Assembly (NCBI GenBank): GCA_965261915.1
Contig: CBDHDW010000013.1
Span: 3,038,001-3,102,000, forward strand
Reading direction: 5' to 3'
DNA length: 64,000 bases
Origin: JAIBDK01 sp965261915
GTDB lineage: Bacteria > Pseudomonadota > Gammaproteobacteria > Arenicellales > Poriferihabitantaceae
Part shown: one piece after another, positions 24,557-33,798 of the stretch
How positions within the stretch are numbered: position 1 is the stretch's first letter
How the letters are laid out: each line of letters begins with the position of its first letter
Position numbers and translations under genes: made by a program
Notes under the pieces: generated by a model
Seen by the model: the letters and a program-made list of their open reading frames with translations, nothing else
Database searches by the model: none
Told to the model about the DNA's origin: nothing

Positions 24557-25638
24557 TGCTGACCTGGCTCTTTAATAATCTGTCTCAGGATTATAGTTTC
24601 CTGAATGTATTCCGCTATCTGACATTTCGGGGAATCTGCGGCGTTTTAACGGCCATTGGAATATTTTTTGTCTTTGGCCCCGAGATGATTCGAAAGTTGA
24701 GTTACTACCAGATTGGTCAGACGGTTCGCGAAGATGGCCCGCCGACGCATTTTAGTAAAGTGGGAACGCCGACCATGGGCGGGGCGCTAATTTTGGGGTC
24801 AGTAGTGGTCGCGACGTTGCTTTGGGCTGATCTGACAAATCGATATATCTGGGCCATTCTGTTCACCACCATTGCCTTTGGCGTAATCGGCTGGTTTGAC
24901 GACTATCGAAAACTGGTTGATAAAAACCCCAAAGGAATGGGAGCCAGAAACAAGTTTCTGTCACAGAGTATTTCCGCGCTGGTGGTAGCAATATTTCTTT
25001 TTAAAAGTGCTGAATTACCTGCTGAAACTGCTTTATTGGTGCCGCTGTTTAAAGATGTGGCGATCCCGCTGGGTTGGGGCTACATCGTACTGACCTATTT
25101 TGTGGTAGTGGGCACAAGTAACGCAGTGAATCTCACTGATGGGCTGGATGGTTTGGCAATTATGCCTGCGGTTATGGTTGCCGGCGCGCTCGGAGTGTTC
25201 GCCTATGCAACGGGAAATATAAATTTTTCCGCCTATCTTGGAATTCCGTTTATTCCCGGAGCAGGTGAGGTTTTGATATTTTGTGCCGCGCTGGTTGGGG
25301 CTGGATTGGGATTTCTGTGGTTCAACACCTATCCTGCCCAGGTGTTCATGGGGGATATCGGTGCGTTATCACTCGGTGCCGCTATTGGCATTGTTGCTGT
25401 GATCGTCAGGCAGGAAATCGTATTGATGATCATGGGCGGAATTTTTGTGATTGAGACGGTTTCAGTGATTTTGCAGGTTGCGTCGTTTAAGCTGATCGGT
25501 CGCCGAATATTTCGTATGGCACCACTGCATCATCACTTTGAACTGAAGGGCTGGCCCGAGCCCCGTGTAATCGTACGCTTTTGGATAATCAGTTTAATAC
25601 TGGTATTAATCGGCTTAGCGACACTGAAAATTCGCTAG
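24556..25638 (+). CDS. mraY: Phospho-MurNAc-pentapeptide translocase MraY
   Basis: Polytopic inner-membrane enzyme making lipid I from UDP-MurNAc-pentapeptide and undecaprenyl phosphate. Motifs seen: TPTMGGALIL, WFDDYRK, NAVNLTDGLDGLAI and APLHHHFELKGWPE. The start is ATG 24556, overlapping the murF stop by one base (TAATG) with GGAGGA upstream. At 360 residues it equals E. coli MraY. Confidence 0.96.
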   Translation: MLTWLFNNLSQDYSFLNVFRYLTFRGICGVLTAIGIFFVFGPEMIRKLSYYQIGQTVREDGPPTHFSKVGTPTMGGALILGSVVVATLLWADLTNRYIWAILFTTIAFGVIGWFDDYRKLVDKNPKGMGARNKFLSQSISALVVAIFLFKSAELPAETALLVPLFKDVAIPLGWGYIVLTYFVVVGTSNAVNLTDGLDGLAIMPAVMVAGALGVFAYATGNINFSAYLGIPFIPGAGEVLIFCAALVGAGLGFLWFNTYPAQVFMGDIGALSLGAAIGIVAVIVRQEIVLMIMGGIFVIETVSVILQVASFKLIGRRIFRMAPLHHHFELKGWPEPRVIVRFWIISLILVLIGLATLKIR

Positions 25639-25658
25639 AACAACGAGTTCGATAAAAA

Positions 25659-26999
25659 ATGAACGCAGCATTTGCACAATTTGATGAATCCGGATCCGTT
25701 CTCGTGGTCGGGCTTGGGCTAACCGGATTCTCTATTGTGCGTTATCTCAGCACAATGCAACTGAATATTACGATTGCGGATTCACGGCAATTGCCGCCTT
25801 ACCTCGGTCAAATTAGAGAATCCTTTCCAGATGTCGACGTTATCACCGGCAAGCCGCCGTTGGATTTTGCAGATCAATTCGACCAGGTGGTGGTTAGTCC
25901 CGGAGTAGAATTGGCCGGATTCAAGCCAGAAAACGGCAGTCATGTTATCGGAGATATTGAAATTTTTTCCCGATACGCGGACGCGCCAGTAATCGGTATA
26001 ACGGGCTCCAACGGAAAATCCACGGTCACCATGCTCGTTTCTGAAATGCTTTTGGCGGGAGGGTATCGCGTCAAGACCGGTGGAAATATCGGGATTCCCG
26101 CTCTGGATTTGCTGGATGAAGATACGCCGGATTTTTATGTCCTTGAATTATCAAGCTTTCAGTTGGAAACAACCTATAACCTCAAGCTTGCTTCGGCGAC
26201 GGTCTTAAATGTCAGTGAAGATCATATGGATCGTTACGATTCTCTCGATTCCTATATTCAGGCGAAAGCAAGGATCTTTGCCAATGTGTCTGGCGCAGTG
26301 ATTAATCGGGACGATACGGCAACACACTATTCGACTTTGGCAACGTCAACCAGCTTCGGCCTCGACCAGCCGAAATCGAATCAGGATTTTGGTGTTGGTT
26401 TGAACGATGGTAAGAGAATGTTAATGCAAGGGGACGCAGGTTTGATCGAAGTGGATTTACTGACTTTGCAGGGGGAGCAGAATATTTCCAACCTGTTGTC
26501 TGCTTTAGCATTGGTTTATGGTGCCGGTGTAAGCATCAATAGCAAAATGATTTATGCCGCCGCCGCATATGGAGGGTTGCCGCATCGGTGTGAGCTTGTT
26601 GCAGAAGTGAGCTCAGTAAAATGGATAAACGATTCAAAAGGAACCAATGTTGGTGCAACCATCTCGGCTATTCGCGGCTTTGAAAACAATATAATTTTAA
26701 TAGCCGGTGGAAAAGCAAAAGGGGCAGACTTCTCGCATCTGGCTGCTGAAATTCTGAAATCAGTTCGTTACACCATCCTGTTCGGAGAAGATGCAGGAAA
26801 AATTGAGGAAAGTCTGGATGACGCTTCTATGCGATCAGTGGCAGGATCACTCGATGATGCGGTGAAAATAGCCCTGGAGGCGTCGCAGGAGGGTGACACA
26901 ATTTTGTTTTCACCCGCTTGCGCCAGTTTTGACATGTTTGACAATTTTGAGCACCGCGGCGATGTATTCAAGCAACTGGTTATGGAGAGGGTGCATTGA
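25659..26999 (+). CDS. murD: UDP-MurNAc-L-Ala D-glutamate ligase MurD
   Basis: Adds D-glutamate to UDP-MurNAc-L-Ala. The N-terminal Rossmann-like segment (VLVVGLGLTGFSIVRYLS) is followed by ATP motif GITGSNGKSTVTMLV near residue 112. NDSKGTNVGATISAI, and LFSPACASFDMFDNFEHRGD near the C-terminus, are diagnostic. Length 446. The stop overlaps the ftsW start. Confidence 0.95.
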   Translation: MNAAFAQFDESGSVLVVGLGLTGFSIVRYLSTMQLNITIADSRQLPPYLGQIRESFPDVDVITGKPPLDFADQFDQVVVSPGVELAGFKPENGSHVIGDIEIFSRYADAPVIGITGSNGKSTVTMLVSEMLLAGGYRVKTGGNIGIPALDLLDEDTPDFYVLELSSFQLETTYNLKLASATVLNVSEDHMDRYDSLDSYIQAKARIFANVSGAVINRDDTATHYSTLATSTSFGLDQPKSNQDFGVGLNDGKRMLMQGDAGLIEVDLLTLQGEQNISNLLSALALVYGAGVSINSKMIYAAAAYGGLPHRCELVAEVSSVKWINDSKGTNVGATISAIRGFENNIILIAGGKAKGADFSHLAAEILKSVRYTILFGEDAGKIEESLDDASMRSVAGSLDDAVKIALEASQEGDTILFSPACASFDMFDNFEHRGDVFKQLVMERVH

Positions 27000-28183
27000 G
27001 TTACGCTTCACCCAATACCATGCAAGCCGATCGATCTTTTGATGATCAGAGTTTCGACAGCGTGTTTGTATTATGTGTGCTTGCGATAGTTTCGCTTGGC
27101 ACGGTAATGGTTTATTCGGCAACCATTCCTTCTGACAGTCAGACGCTGACCACGAATTACAACAGTTTAGGCAAACATTTGTTTCACGTCGTCTCAGGTG
27201 CGGTACTAATGTGGCTGGCGGCTTCATTGAGGTTGGACTGGTTGCAAAATGCGAGTCGGTTTCTGTTGCTGGTTGGATTGCTGCTGCTCGTTGTTCTGTT
27301 CATTCCGGGCGTTGGAATAGAAGTCAACGGAAGTCTGCGCTGGATTAGTGTGGGCGGCTTTCGTTTTCAGCCTTCAGAACCCATTAAAGTCACTGCAATA
27401 ATTTATTTCGCGGACTACCTGGCGAGAAAGAAAGACGATTTGCACTTGTTCAAGGTCGGCATCATAAATGTGGGTCTGGTTGTGGGATTGATGGGTTTGT
27501 TGTTGCTGCTCGAACCCGACTTTGGGGCGACGGTAGTCATTACAGTTACCGTGGCGGTGATGATTTTTCTGGCAGGTGTCCGGTTTTGGCACTTCCTGAT
27601 CAGTATTAGTATTGCCACCGCATTGATGACGCTGATCATGTGGATGGAGCCGTATCGTGTCGCACGATGGTTAAGTTATCGTGATCCCTGGGCCGATCCA
27701 TTCGGCACCGGATTCCAGTTGATTCAGGCGTTAATTGCGATTGCTCGTGGTGAGTGGTTTGGGACGGGACTGGGTGCGAGTATCCAGAAGCTGTTTTATC
27801 TTCCCCACGCAGGTAATGATTTTCTTATCGCGATTATCGGCGAAGAGCTTGGTGCGATCGGAATTCTCACTGTACTGGCCTTATTTTCAATCCTGCTTTG
27901 GCGGGTGTTCGCGATCTCGCGTAGAGCGCTGAATTCAGGTTTGCGGTTTTCAGGGTTTCTTGCCCAGGGTATCGGCATGCTGTTAACGATCCAGGCCGCG
28001 GTACATATAGGCGTGAATACGGGATTGCTGCCAACCAAAGGGCTAACGTTACCAATGATGAGCTACGGCGGCAGTAGTATTTTGTCCAGCATGGCCGCAA
28101 TTGGATTAGTCCTTGCAGTGGATAAACAAACACGAGCCCGGCCAGGATCCGGCATTAAAACTCGCGCCGGAGTTTGCCGATGA
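26996..28183 (+). CDS. ftsW: Septal peptidoglycan polymerase FtsW (SEDS)
   Basis: Lipid II polymerase working with FtsI at the septum. About ten membrane helices are evident. SEDS motifs include INGSLRWI-like VNGSLRWISVGGF, FQPSEPIKV, and PMMSYGGSSIL near the end. I favour the TTG start at 26996, since GGAGAGGG lies 5 bases upstream and it overlaps the murD stop. An in-frame ATG at 27020 has no ribosome-binding site. Length 395. Confidence 0.94.
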   Translation: MSYASPNTMQADRSFDDQSFDSVFVLCVLAIVSLGTVMVYSATIPSDSQTLTTNYNSLGKHLFHVVSGAVLMWLAASLRLDWLQNASRFLLLVGLLLLVVLFIPGVGIEVNGSLRWISVGGFRFQPSEPIKVTAIIYFADYLARKKDDLHLFKVGIINVGLVVGLMGLLLLLEPDFGATVVITVTVAVMIFLAGVRFWHFLISISIATALMTLIMWMEPYRVARWLSYRDPWADPFGTGFQLIQALIAIARGEWFGTGLGASIQKLFYLPHAGNDFLIAIIGEELGAIGILTVLALFSILLWRVFAISRRALNSGLRFSGFLAQGIGMLLTIQAAVHIGVNTGLLPTKGLTLPMMSYGGSSILSSMAAIGLVLAVDKQTRARPGSGIKTRAGVCR

Positions 28184-29250
28184 AGACAATGATGATTATG
28201 GCGGGTGGCACAGGAGGACATGTTATGCCGGCTTTGGCGGTAGCTTCCGAGCTGCGCAGGGATAATATCAAAATTAGCTGGATTGGGTCTCGAGACGGTT
28301 TCGAGTCGAAACTGGTGGCGAATGCCGGTCTTCCGTTTGATGCTATCGATATTAAAGGACTGCGAAAAAGTGGTTTGATTCGAAAGCTACTGATGCCATT
28401 TATTCTCTTCAATGCAATGTTTCAAACCTTCTGCATCATTCGCAAAAGAAAGCCAGATGCCGTGCTTGGTATGGGCGGCTTTGTTGCCGGGCCAGGTGGA
28501 TTGGTTTCCGCATTGTTGAGAATTCCTTTGATTCTTCATGAGCAAAACTCTGTGGCGGGTCTGACGAATCGCTGGTTGGCAAAAGTAAGCAGGGCTGTTT
28601 ATAGCGGGTTTCCTGTTTCCCTGGGGATTAAAAATCCGCAGTGGCTCGGTAATCCGGTGCGGCAGGAAATAACCGATTTGCCCGCACCAGCTCAGCGGCT
28701 GGCGGGACGCGGCGAGCCACTCCGTGTACTGGTCGTTGGCGGGAGTCAGGGTGCGGCGGTATTCAATGATCATTTGCCAGAACTGCTAGGGTCGCTGGGA
28801 GATTTTAATGTGACTGTTTGGCATCAGACCGGTATACCGGATGTTGGTCCGGTTGAGCAGCAATACTCGAAGTACTCAATTGAGCATCGCGTGGTGCAAT
28901 TTATTGACGACATGGCTGCTGCTTATCAGTGGTGTGATGTGTTGATCTGCCGATCTGGAGCAATGACTGTGTCGGAGGTTTGCGCTGCTGGCGTAGCGGC
29001 AATATTTGTTCCTTATCCCTATGCGGTAAGTGATCATCAGGCGGCGAACGCAAACTATCTGGTCGGTGAAAAAGCGGCCTTTATGGTACGCCAAAACGAA
29101 TTTGTTGACGGTCAGTGGTTGTCTATTCTGAAACGGTTATCCGTTGATCGGTCACGCATTATCGAAATGGCTGAATCGGCGAGAGCATTAGCCAGACCAG
29201 ATGCTTCCAAGAATCTCGCGCAGGCGTGTATGGAGGCAATGAATGCGTGA
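28180..29250 (+). CDS. murG: Lipid II synthase MurG (N-acetylglucosaminyltransferase)
   Basis: Membrane-associated glycosyltransferase that adds GlcNAc to lipid I. It has the glycine-rich motif MAGGTGGHVMPALAVASELR near the start, VLGMGGFVAGPGGL, VGGSQGA and the donor-binding segment SGAMTVSEVCAAGVAAIFVP. The start is ATG 28180 with GGAG about 8 bases upstream, overlapping ftsW by 4 bases. Length 356. Confidence 0.96.
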   Translation: MKTMMIMAGGTGGHVMPALAVASELRRDNIKISWIGSRDGFESKLVANAGLPFDAIDIKGLRKSGLIRKLLMPFILFNAMFQTFCIIRKRKPDAVLGMGGFVAGPGGLVSALLRIPLILHEQNSVAGLTNRWLAKVSRAVYSGFPVSLGIKNPQWLGNPVRQEITDLPAPAQRLAGRGEPLRVLVVGGSQGAAVFNDHLPELLGSLGDFNVTVWHQTGIPDVGPVEQQYSKYSIEHRVVQFIDDMAAAYQWCDVLICRSGAMTVSEVCAAGVAAIFVPYPYAVSDHQAANANYLVGEKAAFMVRQNEFVDGQWLSILKRLSVDRSRIIEMAESARALARPDASKNLAQACMEAMNA

Positions 29251-30640
29251 ATTTGTCAAACATATTCATTTTATCGGTATCGGTGGTATCGGTATGAGTG
29301 GCATAGCAGAGGTTCTGCTGGATCTGGATTTCAAGGTATCTGGTTCCGATATTCATGAATCTGCTGCAGTGCAGCGTCTAAGGAAAGCCGGTGCGAGAGT
29401 TGATATTGGCCACCACGGCGAAAACGTCAACGGTGCGGATGCAGTGGTTTACTCCAGCGCAGTTACTGAATCAAATGCAGAGGTTATCGCCGCAACAGAA
29501 CAAAAAATTCCTTTGGTGCCCCGCGCTGAGATGCTCGGTGAATTAATGCGGTTTAGAAAAGGAATCGCAATCGCCGGAACCCACGGTAAGACCACGACCA
29601 CCAGTCTTGTGGCTGCAGTTCTTGCCACTGCCGGAGTCGATCCGACATTTATTGTTGGTGGCGTGGTGCGCAGCGTGGATTCAAATGCACGACTGGGGAA
29701 AGGTGAGTTTCTGGTTGCTGAAGCCGACGAAAGCGATGCTTCTTTCCTTCACCTGCAACCACAAATGGCCGTCGTAACCAATATTGATAAGGATCATATG
29801 GAAACCTACGGCGGCGACTTTGGCCAGTTAAAACAGACATATCTGGACTTTCTTCACAACCTGCCATTCTACGGATTGGCAATTTTATGTTTTGATGATG
29901 CCGATATACGCGATATTTCTACGCAGCTGCGAAAACCATTTGTGACTTACGGGTTTTGTGAAGATGCGGAGTATCGTGCCACCAATATTCGCCAGCTGGG
30001 TCGGCAAAGTATTTTTGAAGTGATACGTTTTGGTGAATCCATTGGCGAATTTCAGGTGGCAATGCCAGGGCAGCATAATGTGTTAAATGCACTTGCGGCC
30101 ATCGCTATTGGATACAGGCTTGAGCTTGCAACTGAAGCGATACGCCAGGCCCTCGCTGAATTTGAAGGTATCGGCAGGCGCTTTGAACAATTGGGCCATA
30201 TAGAACTTGGTGGCAAGTCAGTGGAACTTGTCGATGACTATGCCCATCATCCTACAGAATTGGCAGCGACACTCAAAGCAAGCGAGGCATGTTGGCCCTC
30301 AAAGCGCGTTGTTGTGGTTTTTCAACCGCATCGTTATTCAAGGACGCGGGACTTATTCGATGATTTTGCGCAGCTGCTCGCAGGGGTTGAAAATTTAATC
30401 GTAACAGAGGTTTATCCCGCGGGTGAAAAACCTTTGTCCGGCAGTGATGGTAGAGCTTTGTGTAAGGCAATTCGTAAACGGGGCAATGATCCGGTGTTTG
30501 TCGAATCCTTGAATGAGCTTCAGGATATTTTGCCGGCATTCGTTAATGAAGGAGATGTTTTGCTGACGATGGGGGCAGGAGATATCGGTCGATTTGCAAA
30601 CCGGCTGGTAGCTAGTTTTGGTCGGGAGGAGCGACAATGA
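29243..30640 (+). CDS. murC: UDP-MurNAc L-alanine ligase MurC
   Basis: Adds the first stem residue, L-alanine, to UDP-MurNAc. The N-terminus HIHFIGIGGIGMSGIAEVL, ATP motif IAGTHGKTTTTSLVAAVL and DDYAHHPTELAATL are all present. Length 465. It overlaps murG by 8 bases and murB by 4, consistent with coupled expression. Confidence 0.96.
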   Translation: MREFVKHIHFIGIGGIGMSGIAEVLLDLDFKVSGSDIHESAAVQRLRKAGARVDIGHHGENVNGADAVVYSSAVTESNAEVIAATEQKIPLVPRAEMLGELMRFRKGIAIAGTHGKTTTTSLVAAVLATAGVDPTFIVGGVVRSVDSNARLGKGEFLVAEADESDASFLHLQPQMAVVTNIDKDHMETYGGDFGQLKQTYLDFLHNLPFYGLAILCFDDADIRDISTQLRKPFVTYGFCEDAEYRATNIRQLGRQSIFEVIRFGESIGEFQVAMPGQHNVLNALAAIAIGYRLELATEAIRQALAEFEGIGRRFEQLGHIELGGKSVELVDDYAHHPTELAATLKASEACWPSKRVVVVFQPHRYSRTRDLFDDFAQLLAGVENLIVTEVYPAGEKPLSGSDGRALCKAIRKRGNDPVFVESLNELQDILPAFVNEGDVLLTMGAGDIGRFANRLVASFGREERQ

Positions 30641-31557
30641 TGACCGAAACAAAGTTGCATATGCCAGAGTTTGCCGAAGGCCTTGAAGGTGAATTGATGA
30701 TCAATGAAGCCATGTCAAAACACACTACATGGAAGACCGGCGGTTGTGCAGATTATATGTATACCCCGGCAAGCAAAGATGATTTGAAGCGCTTGCTTGG
30801 ACAATTGCCAGAGGATATTGAGGTTTACTGGATTGGGCTAGGCAGTAATTTACTGGTCAGGGATGGTGGTGTACGTGGTCTGGTACTGCGCACGTCGAAA
30901 GGACTAAAAGGAATAGAGTTTTTATCGGGCAATAAGCTCTACTGCGAGTCTGGTGTTTCGTGTGCACAAGTTGCACGCCAATCCACCCGAAACGGATTGA
31001 CTGGAGTGGAATTTCTTGCCGGCGTGCCGGGCTCATTCGGCGGTGCATTGGCGATGAATGCGGGCGCGTTTGGTGGCGAAACCTGGGACTGGGTTCAAAG
31101 TATTGAGTGCCTGGATCGTGCTGGCAATGTAAATCAAATAAAGAAAGGCGAAATTATTGCTGGCTATCGAACAGTAGAGCTTGCCCGAGGAAACGGGATC
31201 ATATCTGCAATACTGCAACTCCATACCTCGAAGCACGGTGCGGCGGCAAGAGAAAAAATTAAAAGTTTGCTGGACAAACGCAGTGAAAGCCAGCCGATTC
31301 AAACAGCAAGCGCTGGGTCAGTATTTAGAAATCCGCAGCATAATCATGCTGCCCGGCTAATTGAAGCCTCGGGGTTAAAAGGGGTGGCCTGCGGGGATGC
31401 GGAAATCTCTCGACTTCACGCCAACTTTATCATTAATCGTGGCGAAGCGACTTCAGCAGATATCGAAAACCTGATTCAAATGATTCGGCAAAAAGTTAAA
31501 CAGGACAGCGGAATTGAATTAGTGCGGGAAGTCCGGATTGTGGGGGAGGGGGTATGA
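30637..31557 (+). CDS. murB: UDP-N-acetylenolpyruvoylglucosamine reductase MurB
   Basis: FAD enzyme reducing UDP-GlcNAc-enolpyruvate to UDP-MurNAc. Motifs: TTWKTGGCADYMYTP, GLGSNLLVRDGGVRGLVL, FLAGVPGSFGGALAMNAGAF and the catalytic Ser region SAGSVFRNP. At 306 residues it lacks the longer E. coli-type build and resembles the short type II MurB. It occupies the place where many gammaproteobacteria have ddlB; no ddl gene is present in the cluster. Confidence 0.94.
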   Translation: MMTETKLHMPEFAEGLEGELMINEAMSKHTTWKTGGCADYMYTPASKDDLKRLLGQLPEDIEVYWIGLGSNLLVRDGGVRGLVLRTSKGLKGIEFLSGNKLYCESGVSCAQVARQSTRNGLTGVEFLAGVPGSFGGALAMNAGAFGGETWDWVQSIECLDRAGNVNQIKKGEIIAGYRTVELARGNGIISAILQLHTSKHGAAAREKIKSLLDKRSESQPIQTASAGSVFRNPQHNHAARLIEASGLKGVACGDAEISRLHANFIINRGEATSADIENLIQMIRQKVKQDSGIELVREVRIVGEGV

Positions 31558-32468
31558 CTGTAGCGGAAAACCTGCAATCGAATGAGCAACAGACAACGGC
31601 GTCAGGTAAATCAAGCTGGCTCAGTGTTCTGGTGGTTTTGGTGATGCTTGGACTCGCGGGTATTTATCTGACGGATGGTATTTTCAATCCAGAGAATTTC
31701 CAGATTACCGAAATTCAAATCCATGGTGAATTCGAGAATCTTAATACCAATGCGGTGAAAGGCGTAGTCGAAAAAAGCCTGAACGGCAACTATTTCTCTG
31801 TTGATCTGAACACACTTGAAGAGCAGATTCGAAAGCTGCCCTGGGTTTATGCAGCATCGTTACGGCGACAGTGGCCCTCTACCCTGGTAGTCGATGTGGT
31901 CGAAATTGTTCCGCTGGCAACCTGGGGAGAATCCCAATGGCTTAATTTTACTGGTGACCTCGTCGTTCAGCAGCAGGGTGGCAAAAAAATCTTTTATGAT
32001 CTTCCTCAGTTGTATGGGCCGAGCTCCAGAGTCCAGTCCGTTTGGAAATCCTATCGGCGCTGGTCTGAGAAATTTGCATTGCACGGTCTATACCTTGAGG
32101 GGCTGCAGCTTGACTCTCGTAATTTATGGCGGCTCGAACTGTCTTTGGGCTCGCTGGTAAAAGCAAATGATGCCTCTTCTTCTGAAAATGATGGTAGCAG
32201 TAGCAGGATGGACAAAGAAAGTGAGGAGCGCGTTTCCATGATTGTTGATGATCATATGTCTGCGCAACGAATCGATCGCTTTATTAAATCGTTGAATCGA
32301 AATTTAATTGCGGAATTTCGACATATGCAGTCAATTGATTTGCGGTACCCAAATGGATTTGCAATTTTGTGGAAGGATGGTGGTCGCCCGGAACAACGTC
32401 AAGAAGAAAAATTATCCGATGCTGAAGTTTTGTCTCAAGTAAAAATTAATCCTGTGGCGAGTAACTAG
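31554..32468 (+). CDS. ftsQ: Cell division protein FtsQ
   Basis: Bitopic divisome protein. One membrane helix (SVLVVLVMLGLAGIYLTDGI) is followed by a POTRA domain starting FQITEIQIHGEFENL and the FtsQ beta domain (LPWVYAASLRRQWPSTLVVD, PLATWGESQWLN). An unusual acidic, serine-rich insertion (SSSENDGSSSRMDKESEE) interrupts the C-terminal region near residue 205. Length 304 is slightly long. ATGA overlap with murB. Confidence 0.92.
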   Translation: MTVAENLQSNEQQTTASGKSSWLSVLVVLVMLGLAGIYLTDGIFNPENFQITEIQIHGEFENLNTNAVKGVVEKSLNGNYFSVDLNTLEEQIRKLPWVYAASLRRQWPSTLVVDVVEIVPLATWGESQWLNFTGDLVVQQQGGKKIFYDLPQLYGPSSRVQSVWKSYRRWSEKFALHGLYLEGLQLDSRNLWRLELSLGSLVKANDASSSENDGSSSRMDKESEERVSMIVDDHMSAQRIDRFIKSLNRNLIAEFRHMQSIDLRYPNGFAILWKDGGRPEQRQEEKLSDAEVLSQVKINPVASN

Positions 32469-32470
32469 CG

Positions 32471-33706
32471 ATGGCAAAAAAATCAAACTCAAATCTGGTG
32501 GTGGGCCTGGACGTTGGTACGTCTAAAGTGCTGGTTATTGTTGTCGAGGTAAACGAAGAGGGAGAAATGGAAGTCATGGGTGTTGGCCATCACCCGGCGC
32601 GTGGATTACGAAAAGGAGTTGTTGCTAACATTGAATCGACTGTGCAATCCATACAGCGCGCTGTTGAAGAAGCAGAGCTCATGGCCGGTTGCCAGATATA
32701 TTCGGTATTTGTCGGAATAGCAGGAGCGCATATTAGTAGTATTAACTCCCACGGCGTTGTTGCGATCAAGGACAACGAAGTCACTGAGAATGATATTGAG
32801 CGTGTTATCGATGCGGCCAAGGCCATGGTAATTCCAAATGATCAGCGCATTCTCCACGTTTTACCACAAGATTATATTATTGATGGACAGGACGGTATCC
32901 GTGAACCCGTAGGCATGTGCGGTGTTCGCATGGAAGCGCGTGTTCATATGATCACCGGAGCGGTGAGTGCGGCGCAAAATATTGTTAAATGTATTCGCCG
33001 ATGCGGTCTCGAGGTTGATGACATCATACTTGAGCAAATTGCCTCGAGTGAGGCCGTGCTCACGGAAAACGAACGTGATCTGGGTGTTTGTATGATTGAT
33101 ATCGGCGGCGGCACCACCGACATTGCAATATTCAACGAAGGCGCAATTCGCCACACAGCAGTTATTCCGGTCGCAGGTAATCAGGTCACCGACGATATTG
33201 CCTTCGCATTTAGTACCCCTACTCAGGCAGCAGAAGAGATCAAGAAAAAATATGGCTGTACGCTGGTTCAACTCGTAGATGAAAGCCAGACCATCGAAAC
33301 TCCCAGTATGGGAGGACGTCCACCTCGTTCATTGTCTCGCAGAAACCTGGCCGAAGTTATCGAACCTCGAATAGACGAACTGTTAACGCTGGTTCAGGCG
33401 GAAATTCGTAAAAATAGGTTTGAAGATGTGATCGGCTCCGGAATTGTTTTAACCGGAGGTAGCTCACGCATAGAAGGAATGATGGACCTGGCGGAAGAAA
33501 TTTTTCATGTTCCGGTGAGACAGGGATTGCCAAACTATGAAGGCAGCTTAAGCGAAGTCATAAAGAACCCAATCTATTCCACAGCAATCGGGTTGGCACA
33601 GTTTGGCCATGGAAATCGAAATCTGGCACGAGAAAGAACGACGCAAAAAGGTTCGGTTTCGTCACTGCTTGGCCGAATGAAGAGCTGGTTTCAGGGCAGC
33701 TTCTAG
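32471..33706 (+). CDS. ftsA: Cell division protein FtsA
   Basis: Actin-like ATPase that tethers FtsZ to the membrane. Phosphate loops VVGLDVGTSKVLVIV and MIDIGGGTTDIAIF, adenosine motif VLTGGSSRIEGM, and a C-terminal amphipathic anchor (SLLGRMKSWFQGSF) are visible. Length 411. It lies 2 bases after ftsQ and 92 bases before ftsZ. Confidence 0.96.
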   Translation: MAKKSNSNLVVGLDVGTSKVLVIVVEVNEEGEMEVMGVGHHPARGLRKGVVANIESTVQSIQRAVEEAELMAGCQIYSVFVGIAGAHISSINSHGVVAIKDNEVTENDIERVIDAAKAMVIPNDQRILHVLPQDYIIDGQDGIREPVGMCGVRMEARVHMITGAVSAAQNIVKCIRRCGLEVDDIILEQIASSEAVLTENERDLGVCMIDIGGGTTDIAIFNEGAIRHTAVIPVAGNQVTDDIAFAFSTPTQAAEEIKKKYGCTLVQLVDESQTIETPSMGGRPPRSLSRRNLAEVIEPRIDELLTLVQAEIRKNRFEDVIGSGIVLTGGSSRIEGMMDLAEEIFHVPVRQGLPNYEGSLSEVIKNPIYSTAIGLAQFGHGNRNLARERTTQKGSVSSLLGRMKSWFQGSF

Positions 33707-33798
33707 CATGAACAAATTTAACAAAGATTTTTCTTCGAAACTGAGTCATTCAAACAGCTCAATTTCTTTAGCTTTATTGCACACGAGGAGGGTTTAAA

